NCBI GenBank assembly: GCA_029891345.1
Contig: CM057000.1
Location: 126,331,338-126,395,337, forward strand
Direction of reading: 5' to 3'
Length of the DNA stretch: 64,000 nt
DNA from: Dryococelus australis
Lineage: Eukaryota; Arthropoda; Insecta; Phasmatodea; Phasmatidae
Position numbers and translations under genes: made by a program. The notes under the pieces were generated by a model, which made no database searches, had not been told where the DNA came from, and saw only the letters and a program-made list of their open reading frames with translations. Below are positions 55,500 through 64,000 of this stretch, piece by piece. Each line of letters opens with the position of its first letter. Positions within the stretch are counted from its first letter, which is position 1.

Positions 55500-55870
55500 G
55501 GGGCCCCACGCTTGCTATATCCGGTCCTGCGTGTTATTAGGACGTGGAATCGGAAACACGCGATGGCTCGGTTCGTAAAGGAGTTTCGCGGCCGTTGTAT
55601 CATCTCTCGGGGGCATGTCAGCCCACAACTGTCGGGACTGACCGTTGGTATCCTGCAGATCGGCACTGGATTGGAGTTTCACGTTCCAGCTGTCCCGCGC
55701 ATGTTCTAGAGGGAGAGTATCGAAGGAAATCGCTGACGACGAGGGTGCTTCAGCATGGCCCAGGCATTCCATACACACACGTGGCGTGTGTAGACCAGCA
55801 CTGTCTTGTTGGAAGACTGCGTCTGGGTACTGTCACACGAGGGGTGACATATCAAGTTCCAAGATGTATC
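55500..55870 (-). pseudogene. Tc1-like transposase, C-terminal remnant
   Basis: On the minus strand FQQDSAGLHTPRVCMECL (second catalytic block; Asp codon complement 55803-55805) is followed in the same frame by LPLEHARDSW (usual form SPIEHVWD; Glu codon complement 55704-55706) and then RQLWADMPPRDD and LLYEPSHRVF, corresponding to the C-terminal ..LW..MPQ..I..L..SMP.R. region. There are 32 residues between Asp and Glu, two short of DD34E, and the SPD segment is garbled, so small indels are present. The N-terminal half and first Asp are missing. Non-functional. Confidence 0.7.
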
Positions 55871-57477
55871 TGACGTGTGGTGAAGTTCAAATGAGAAAAT
55901 AGTTCGCAGAAGTCCAGGAAGTGTTGGGCTAGTCGGGGGGGAGTCCATTGTCCGCTGCCCGAAGGGGGTGGGGTTGTTCAGTTCAGTAGCGACAGCGGCA
56001 GAGTACGGTTGGGCGAGAGATGCAGCGAGTTTTTTTATTTTGCCTTTTGAAAAAAAAAGTCACGCAGCGTGGTGTTTAACAGCGATGCTATCAGTTTGGT
56101 CTATATAACATCTGTTGTATCACGTGATTTCCCTCCAATCAGCGTCGAGCATTCGAGAGGGCCCTCCCCTAAAACGCCTCCCCTATATTCCCATTCTCAA
56201 AGCTGCGTCAAGATTATTTTCTCATTTGATAATTATTATATAACTTTGCATTAAGGTTACCGAATCATTTCCACCATGTGACTTACAATCATTCCCTATA
56301 ACTCTACACGTCATGACGCCAGGAATAATTCTGTCATGACTCTCTATAGTATTGGAGCATGTATCCAGTTCACTTAGAATCACATGGGTCATACGTGGTA
56401 AAGCACGATCTTTATTTTTTCGTTGAGCGTGATGCAACACCATTCGTCAGTCAGAGTAATTACCACACACACACACACACACACTTGAAGAAACAAACTC
56501 CAGATGATAGGGAGAAAAATATGAGTTTAGGTCAAGTCCGGAAGGCCTCTAGCCCACAGCCAGAACTCCCACAATGTCACTTAACGTAGAGCCGGACTGC
56601 ATATACAAGTATTATGCTCGAGAAAAGTTTTGTACTTTTGAGTCTTGTGAGTTGGTAAGGAGTATCAGAATAGTCAAAATTTTAACAAGGAATAACCACA
56701 TATTTTCGAATTCTACAATTTTATTAACGCATTTTACAAATACCAAACGAATAGTTACGTCGTGCATTACGGCTTCAATGAATACAATACAATACGCTTT
56801 TCAGCAAATACAATATTCTATTCACTCCGATTACTTTGCAGTTACCCAAGGGGCTTTATGCTTACTTTAAGATGCTTGTAATACTTAGAAGATTTAAAAG
56901 TATTAAAACATTTTAAAATACATTTATTTGCTCTGCCATTAAACCTATACGAAAGGTGGCACTTGCAGAATTCCGCAGTATTATTCTGCACGGGTGAATC
57001 AGGCGACGTGTTGATGAAGACGTCAACGCGACCTGCATAAGCAAAACCCATGGCCGAAGGTACTCATAGTTGACGTAACTTGCAGCCCAACCCGCGGTCT
57101 ACGTAGTCCACAATGGCCGAAACCCGAGGTTTCACTTACTATTCGTTACAAGTGATTAAGGGGGAAAAGTATAAACACGGAAATTACTACACGCCATTCA
57201 AGAACAAATGGGGGAACGCCCACAATTAAAGAGTGCGACAAATTGGTATGCAAAAGGTCATTTATGGTTTCCGAAATATTGGGAATGAATTATTTACCAT
57301 TATTTAAAAAACACGAAATATTGGAAAATCCCTGGTTTGTGACAAGCTCCCCTTTAAATTATGCTTCGGAGCCAAATTTGAAATTCCTATAGGCTGAAAT
57401 GTGTGGAAACAGCTAGCGATAAAATTTAGGAAGCAGCAAAAATACCCCCTCCACTTCCCTCCCGAAAACATACACAA
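55871..57477. other. Spacer; GC-richer at 55900-56210, CA repeat at 56464
   Basis: The stretch 55930-56210 has CATAGTGGGGTTG-like G-runs, TATATAAC and a CCAAT-box-like CTCCAATCAGCG, which could suit a promoter, but no exon follows. (CA)n at about 56464-56484. No gene supported. Confidence 0.4.
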
Positions 57478-58259
57478 ACCACACACACACACACACATGC
57501 CTACATAGCCACACACACACAGGCCGGAAAGTGATCTCACAAGCCTTTCTTTCCTTCGGAAAGTAGGTTAATAACACCTTATAACTAGAGACGTGCAAAA
57601 TTCGCGTTATTATTTGAGGACATGTTAAATTTGAAACACTCGTACCTTTGCAAAACATTTGTCATTTGACCTTACTTTATGCGACGCACCCTGGGTGACT
57701 CAGCTCCAATAAAGTAACACTTCACAACTGCGTGCCCCAATCACGTGTAGTTCAGTCAGAGAGGGAGTGTCTTCACGTCTATGCAGCAGCCAATGTAGAA
57801 ACGACGCCGCCTCTAGTGCAGACATTACTGTTAAGTTCAGCCTGATGGCAAATAACGCGAATTTCGCAAGTTCATACTTATAACATAGAGTAAAATTTTC
57901 AGCAGATCGATGGTACAATGAGCAGCAAAGTACAAAATAGCTCGTGTGTCGGCAGCAAAGAATCACATTGGCCAGGAAAAGGCAGTTTCCGTATCGCGAT
58001 GGCTTCTGGACTTGCACAAAACCGAACACGATCTCACTTATTCTACAACCTGTCAGACATGACCGGGTATTCTCGGAATAGTATGTTAAGGGGGTCAAAC
58101 TGTCCTAGAAGTTTGTTGATACTTTGGGCTTATAGTCAATTCGCAATATCGTCATTTTGAGCCTACTTTCCGAAGGAAAGAAAGTCTTTATGAGGTCACT
58201 CTCATGTGTGTGTTAGGTTTGTGTGTGTGTCAATGTTGGTGCGTGTCTGTTGTGTGGCT
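57478..58259. repeat. Inverted repeat, arms about 95 bp around 590 bp
   Basis: The left arm (57478-57569) ends GCCTTTCTTTCCTTCGGAAAG then TAGG. The right arm (58162-58259) starts CCTACTTTCCGAAGGAAAGAA then AGTC. Each then has GAGGTCACT and a TG/CA microsatellite in mirrored order. The right arm is also the edge of the 290-bp tandem array. The enclosed 132-codon minus frame (57700-58098) has no domain. Confidence 0.8.
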
Positions 58260-60260
58260 GCGCATGTGTATCACACCTTTCAATTTTTGAACCCTTCAAC
58301 CGAATTTCACCAAACTTGTTACACATATGATACTAAGAAAGCACACCTGACTTTTATGGTATTCGACCACGTCGGGTACTAAATTTCAAAATGGCAGCCA
58401 TTTTAACATTTTGAGTTATATATCATATTTAAAACCGAATTTTGTATGCTGGAAGAGCATTATATAGGGTAGGCCACGTAAACGTAAGTGACTGAACTTT
58501 ATTAGTTAGTTATTTTCAGAATTGCGGCCATACAAACGTTTTAAGTTTATTTGTATTATCTGCCATACAATGTAACCAATTTTGACCACATTTTGTTTAC
58601 CGGAAATATATATTACTAACATAATTTATTACCAACAAATAACAATTTTTTCGACTATTTTGGAAGTTAGTGCTATACGAATGAATAAAGTTATTATGAC
58701 AGAACTCGGCAAATAATTGACAGATTCCTACCAAATTTGGTAGACAAGTAGCACTGATAGAGATGATGTTAGGTAATGTTTTAAGCATGCCAGGCACTTA
58801 TTTTTAAAATGGCGGCCATATATTAATTTTAGCGTAGGATACAATATCGTCGAAACTAAGCACTCAATTCCAACATAACTTTGTATGCTGGCAGTAAACA
58901 TTATATCTATCAACTGTATCATCTTGTGCTATTTTTTTCCCGCCATTTAGTTAGATATTGCCACGCGAAAAATAAAGTTTTTATGCCATATCTCGAGAAA
59001 GAATTGAAAATTTTCAATCAAATTCGGCGAACAAGTAGAACTGAGGCATATGACACCAAGTCGTATGTTTTAGGCATGCTACACACGTATTTTTAAAATG
59101 GCTGTCATATAACTATGTTTAGCTTGGAGTGCTATATTGTCGAAACCATGGAATAAATCTCAACTAAACCTTGTATGCTGGCAGTAAATATTACAACTAT
59201 CAACTATACATACATTGATAATCTTATATCCATAATTTCGTAAGGCAGGGCCATGCGAGTAACTTAAGTTGTTTGTCATATCTCTGGAAACAATGAACAG
59301 ATTCTCTTCAAATTCGGCAAACAAATAGTACTCTTGTAGGTAGTGTAAACTGGTATGTTAATGTAGGTAAGACACTTATTTTCAAAAGGGCTGCTATATA
59401 AATAATTTAGCTCAGTATAATTTACTAACGAAAGAAATTCCAACTTAACTTTGTTTGCTGCAATACCTATAACAACTCATCACATTTTTTCTCTGGAGAC
59501 CCTCATTTCTTTACCATTTTGTTTGATAGCCCCGATAAAAAATAATTTGAAACTTTTATCTTATGTCTCGGGAAACAAAAAAACCCATTCTTACAAACTT
59601 TGCCGTAGATGTTGTATTATGGTAGGCCATATAAATATATGTATTTTTTATGTATGACGCACTTATTTTCAGAATGACGACAATAAAATAATTGCAGTTT
59701 TACGGGCGATATATACTAAACTATTTAATCTATTTTAACTTAAGTTTGTAAATTGACAGTATACAGCCATCGAAATTACTACAACATTACGTTTTGCCCT
59801 CCATTTATTAAGATCGCCACATGAAAATTTTGGAGGTTTTACGCCATCTGGGCATGTAAACTTTCATGATTTAAGTGGGTCAGGCAACGATGTTTAAAAG
59901 GGCAGCTTCATAAATTATTTAGGTAAGTTTGAGATATATATATATATATATATTAAACAACTTAACCAAATTCAACCAAAACTTGTATGTAGAGAGTACA
60001 CACTGGAAGCAACGTATATAGAGCCCCATTTTCTGGCAATTCTGTATGATAGCATCAAATAAGAAAATAATGTTTTATATATCATATCTGAGGGACCAAA
60101 CAACAGATTTACATCAAATTCTTCGGACAAGTAGCGCCACGATAGGCCATTTAAACTTATGTGTTTTATGTGGCTCAGTCGCTTATTTTTAGAATAAACG
60201 TCTTGTAAATATTTTAAGCTAGTAAACCCTATCATTCGAAACATTATATTGATTAAATCC
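58260..60260. repeat. Ancient tandem array, unit about 290 bp, 6-7 copies
   Basis: Landmark 1 (TTTTTAAAATGGCGGCCATA-like) occurs near 58512, 58800, 59089, 59388, 59669, 59890 and 60186, so spacing is about 288, 289, 299, 281, 221 and 296 bp. Landmark 2 (CTTTGTATGCTGGCAGTA-like) occurs near 58442, 58590, 58889, 59171, 59455, 59748 and 59976. Landmark 3 (AAATTCGGCGAACAAGTAG-like) occurs near 58735, 59021, 59311 and 60117. Units are strongly diverged, so the array is old. Short frames inside it are not genes. Confidence 0.85.
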
Positions 60261-60520
60261 GAAGTTAATGCTCCGATTCAGACCTCCGCATTTCAGTGGA
60301 TTGCACACTATCTTATAGTACGAGGTTTCCCGACTTCAAGTCCCGGGTAAGGCATGTGTGTATTTGTAATTGTCTCACTACTCATGCATAAGTTCCTGGT
60401 TCCATTGATCAATTCATTGCTTTCAAAGAGAAATCAAGTCGTTCCTACCAACTCAGCTTTTAAGAAATTATTTAAAAATTAATTGCACCCATGTTAAATT
60501 AAGTACTTTGACGCACGATG
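60261..60520. other. Spacer
   Basis: Weak tRNA-like GACTTCAAGTCCCGGG near 60332; otherwise nothing recognised. Confidence 0.4.
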
Positions 60521-60622
60521 TTCCCGCCTCCCTATAAGTAACTTTAACTTCCCGCCTCCCTATAAGTAACTTCCCGCCTCCCTATAAGTATAAATTAAGT
60601 ACTTCCCGCCTCCCTATAAGTA
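60521..60622. repeat. Four perfect copies of a 20-mer with an E2F-like core
   Basis: TTCCCGCCTCCCTATAAGTA occurs at 60521-60540, 60549-60568, 60571-60590 and 60603-60622, with irregular gaps of 8, 2 and 12 bp. TTCCCGCC fits the E2F/DP core (TTTSSCGC type). A larger AAATTAAGTACTT block also recurs at about 60496 and 60592. No exon follows. Confidence 0.85.
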
Positions 60623-60724
60623 ACTTTATTTTTCTTAGTAATTGCAGATAATTCCTTACGCCAAAAGTGGTACTTAAAGATTATTTAATTCTACTTCTTT
60701 TACAACGTCACTCATTGCACAAAT
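60623..60724. other. Short spacer
   Basis: Nothing recognised. Confidence 0.4.
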
Positions 60725-61296
60725 CATTCTAAGATATTATTCGCAAATTTTCTATATGAGTCATGGATAGAGATAGGAACAATTCGCGAGTTCATTTCAC
60801 GACAAGATAGACGTCAAACACGTGTACACTGAAGTTCACTTTGCAATTGGATCGCAGTTTATTAGGCACGCCCTAGACGACTGTGAGCCAATAGCAGACT
60901 TGCAAGGGAACAAGAAGGGAGTGCCATACTGCCAGGTGTGAAGTAACACTGGCTACTCTATGGGGCAGCAGCCAGTGAACAAACATCTGAGGCTCGAGTA
61001 TACGCATGACTGTGGAGTCTAGCCTACAGGTCATTGAACTCGCGAATTTTTCCTATCCCTAGTCATAGAGTGAGAAAGAGCGATTGGTAAAGTTATTCCC
61101 CACACATTCATGCTAGAGTCACTACATTTTCTCAGGAAACGGTGAAACTTGTAGGAAAGTACCCAACTTTGTACAGAAGCGTCGCTAAACACTCCGTATT
61201 TTAATCCAGATGTGTAGTATTATTTACATACGATATATGGTTTAGAAACTTCTAATTCAGTTTAGGAAGTTTACCAGGTTTTTTTTTTTTAGAGTG
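60725..61296 (+). mobile_element. CACTG-ended MITE, family C, interrupted
   Basis: The left part (60725-60767, CATTCTAAGATATTATTCGC) and right part (from about 61070: CCCCACACATTCATGCTAGAG, TTTTCTCAGGAAACGG, GTAGGAAAGTACCCAACTTTG, CAGTTTAGGAAGTTTACCAGG, TTTTAGAGTG) reconstitute family C around a later hAT-like MITE. Confidence 0.85.
60768..61061. mobile_element. hAT-like MITE, complete, nested in family C
   Basis: Ends TAGAGATAGGAACAATTCGC and GCGAATTTTTCCTATCCCTA are inverted (consensus TAGGGATAGG), the form usual for hAT elements. Flanks GTCATGGA (60760-60767) and GTCATAGA (61062-61069) match at 7 of 8 positions, as expected for the 8-bp hAT target duplication. Halves of the same family lie at 48968 and 50916. 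Confidence 0.9.
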
Positions 61297-61827
61297 AAGT
61301 TAATTGAGCGACGTTGAGTTGTATTGTAATGATTAGTTCGTCGTTACGTCTGCCACGTAGAGGAAAGCATTTTGTGTCGTAGATTATCTAGGATTTCAAG
61401 CCACGAGAAAAGCGCTCATTTCGGCTAAATTTTTGTTGCGTGGGTTAGGTGTTTAAAATTACGACAATGCTAGAATCGTTTAAGAACATAAATATATATT
61501 AATATATTTCGCTTGTCCATTGCAGTAGAAGATCTGGTTTCGTCGTACTCTAAGTGTGAGAGAAGTAGCTTACGCCTATTTACTCATACGAGGTATGCAA
61601 ATTGTGTCGTGGTAGTATTATTTTGGGTCGCAGGGAAATGAATCCAACTTTTGATAAAAGTTGATAAATGACAATCCGCACGAAACTGCAGATAGTGCAC
61701 ACATAGCCAAATAGCCAAAAAATAGTGAATTTAGCTCTCAGTGGATCTGTTACCCTGCCGGACAGAAAACCAACTTGCAGTTGCTGGTGGCTTGGTCGTG
61801 ACTAAGGTGAATTTTGGAATTATACAG
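61297..61827. other. Spacer
   Basis: No supported feature. Confidence 0.45.
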
Positions 61828-61935
61828 GTTTTTTTTAACGTCTCTCAGTGTAATACCTGAAAACTTATCTATGGGCGGCTTACGAACTAACTTATAACTT
61901 AATTTAAACTAACGCCCATCACAGATAACAGGAAA
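61828..61935 (-). mobile_element. SINE family S2, body fragment
   Basis: TTTTTTTTAACGTCTCTCAG, GGGCGGCTTACGAACTAAC, TTATAACTTA and AACTAACGCCCATC match, in order, the body of the S2 copy at 21355 (TTTTTAACGTCCCCC, GGGCGGCCTACAGACAAAC, TTATAACTCACCTGAAATTAAC). The tRNA-like head is not present. Confidence 0.65.
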
Positions 61936-62480
61936 TTACCGTAGTAATAATATTAATACTGCCGGCAAAAATTAGACTTTATATCTATGTCCGGTTTATT
62001 GGCAACTGCCACTGAACCAAACTATGACACTGTTTACGAAATTTTAAAAATTGTTGTTAGTGCCTAACAAAAATGACGTACGTACAACTTCTTTAATACA
62101 CTGACAATAGTTCCTAATGGCCAAAGCAAAAAGTTCACAACTAACAGGATTCCATATTGTTGGTGGTTCGAAAGCAGAAGTTGTTTTTACTAGGTTGTCT
62201 TTAACCTCGGAAAAATGATCGCCTTAAAATATTCACAGCGAGAATGTGTGGACGCAGTCGCCATCAGAACTGTGGAAAGCATGAATAACTGTTGTGTATC
62301 TATCAGCCCTAGCCGCTTGACATCCCAGCGAATATTTTATACTAAGCCGTAAAAGCATTATTGTATCAAACGAAATACTTACACTGAAAGAAACAATGTT
62401 TTTACTTCAAAGCGATATAAACTACGAGACACAAATATCCCATCATCAATTCTTTAGAGTGCAAGTTTATTGAACGAATA
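61936..62480. other. AT-rich spacer
   Basis: No supported feature. Confidence 0.45.
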
Positions 62481-63060
62481 AAGTTCACGGCTTACGTAAC
62501 ACCAACATAACGTTCCATCGGCGAGAGAAAAGGAAATATTTTGTTTTTTATTAATGTTTTCTACCATGCCTCGCGTATATGGGAGCGTTTATTTATCTGT
62601 TGTCCCGCACAGTCCACGGGTATGGTTATATGTAACCTTATTTGCTTTTTTTTTTATTGCCTCTTTATCGTCGTCTTCTTCCATTCACTTTTGTTCCGTG
62701 CGCGAGTTCAAGAACAGGGGGAGCCAGTTCTCGTAGCGGCCTGCGTGTAAACAAACAACTTAGGAGACCATAACACCTTCGAGGAGGCGAAAGGGGGAGG
62801 GAACGCCTCACCGACTCGCTGGAATATTTCTTCTTTCATGGCCCTCGCGCCGTTCAGGGGCGAGGGACAAGATTGCCCCGCACTACCGTCCTATGAAATA
62901 CCTTCACGCGAAATGACGGGCCATTGCCGGCGACGTCAAAGAAACTTCGCGACTCGAGGATTTCACGACGAGCGGAGAGGAGGCACCCAGACCGCAGCGA
63001 TGATGACCCGCATCTACTCGCGACGCGGCAACGAATAATACTTCAAGACTTCTTAAAGAA
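62481..63060 (+). other. GC/CpG-rich patch, possible gene-proximal region
   Basis: From about 62690 the sequence turns GC- and CpG-rich (for example CATGGCCCTCGCGCCGTTCAG at 62838). An open plus frame, 62838-63038, gives 66 codons rich in Arg without a recognised domain. GC-richness continues intermittently to the window end. A promoter or 5' exon of a gene beyond the window is possible. I cannot show it. Confidence 0.3.
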
Positions 63061-64000
63061 AAATCGATGAAAATTGGCTGTCGCCATGCGAGTTAAGTGC
63101 AAACACTCTTTTCTTCTCCTCCCCCGAAGCTAGCTATCGTTTCCAAAACGCCCATGAATAATGCGCGCCGCGCAGATAATGGCCTGAAATATTCAGCTGA
63201 CGGGGCTCGCCACTACCACCACGACCATAAAAGACGCCATAGAAAATGTTAAAAGTTTACTTGCTTGAGCGGTGCTCATAAAGATGATGGTAGGAATGCC
63301 TTGCCTTAAGGGCCGGCTCGATCGACAAGAACAGTATGCGAGAGATACGGATTTCAATGCAATAATTGTAGGTGACATTACACATTCAGTTTACACGATT
63401 AAGCATTGCATCAAAAACCGTAATACACGTTTTGAAAACAACGAACGCGCTGCAAGACGAAAACAATATTTTCGTTACTGAAAGTCCGTTACATCGCAAG
63501 TTTAAATATTAAATCCGCTGCACGTTACAGGCCATGCAGTTTAATGGTTTAAATGTCCTGTAGCGAACTCCGTTACTATGAAACAATGAAAAAAGTCAGT
63601 GGTGGTATAACTGTATTTCTTATAGGAAGGACGTAATACATCAGGACGTAAACAAAATATTCGCGAAGTAATGGCTGATGCGTTGGAAGGCGCGCGCGCT
63701 CCAAGAGAGGAGCGTGGTTAGAAGGGGGGGGGGGGGCTGGCGTACTTGCCATGTCTATCACAGTGCCGACCGAGCTGCCTTGAGCAATTATGCTCGGGCA
63801 CGTCTGTAATCCCAGTTGCACTCCAAGAAGTTGACGGCCGCGCGCGAGTGTATGTAGTTCCATGTGCGTTTATCAGACAAGCGATACACAATGGGAAAAG
63901 CAAAACGTAGGAACAACTGCCAAAAGGAAGTCAGCCTGTAAAAAGGAAAATGCAGCATGTGCGTGCAGCTAAATTTGCCAGTTATGTATGGACCATACAA
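63061..64000. other. Mixed spacer with GC-rich block and poly-G
   Basis: A second GC-rich block covers about 63675-63860 with GGCGCGCGCGCTCC and a poly-G run at about 63724-63736, which is read as poly-Pro in the minus frame 63576-63863. No gene recognised up to the window end. Confidence 0.4.

Noticed and set aside
57700..58098. 132-codon minus-strand frame as a Cys-rich membrane protein
   Set aside because: No family match known to me; it lies between inverted-repeat arms, and codon use looks like composition noise.

Overview
This window looks like gene-poor, intergenic or intronic DNA from a large, AT-rich arthropod genome, most likely an insect. The evidence is an R1-clade-like LINE remnant, several decayed Tc1-type DD34E transposases, tRNA-derived SINEs with microsatellite tails, an RTE-type LINE tail, several MITE families and long AT-rich spacers. 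No intact protein-coding gene is visible. There are no bacterial operons, ribosome binding sites or phage modules. Almost every open frame is a shadow of a repeat or a chance frame.

Layout. 1-5 kb: AT-rich spacer with a recent 125-bp duplication, a CpG-rich patch that could be a promoter and first exon (about 2455-2795), and a 15-bp minisatellite split by a TG/CG microsatellite. 5.28-6.55 kb: a satellite of about 34 units of 38 bp, each matching a tRNA/SINE A box. 8.9-11.0 kb: a nest in which a SINE and a TIR transposon both sit in one Tc1-like transposase. 13.4-14.9 kb: a SINE head that runs into an 83-bp hairpin satellite, which abuts a reverse-strand Tc1 remnant. 16.8-24.7 kb: hAT-like and CACTG-ended elements, two SINE families and a Tc1-like pseudogene with a lost catalytic residue. 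26.5-30.7 kb: a dense DNA-transposon cluster around a GC-rich island. 31.2-32.1 kb: the LINE reverse transcriptase. 36-43 kb: further MITEs and a second transposase type, itself split by a MITE. 44.1-46.6 kb: a 2.05-kb solo LTR nested in a MITE. 46.8-47.4 kb: a GC-rich patch. 49-52 kb: more MITEs and a stretch full of TTTGGTT/AACCAAA motifs. 52.9-56 kb: a possible LTR remnant, an RTE tail and another Tc1 fragment. 57.5-60.3 kb: an inverted repeat, then an ancient tandem array of about 290-bp units. 60.5-61.3 kb: four copies of a 20-mer, then a MITE inside a MITE. 62.5-64 kb: GC-richer sequence that may lie near a gene outside the window.

How it fits together. The strongest story is layered mobile-element history. 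Two MITE subfamilies share one terminal sequence and so probably used one transposase. Four nested insertions can be ordered in time. Two satellites (38 bp and 83 bp) seem to have grown from, or next to, tRNA-derived SINE heads. Assignments come from reading alone. No database search was run, and boundaries are accurate to about 5-20 bp unless stated.
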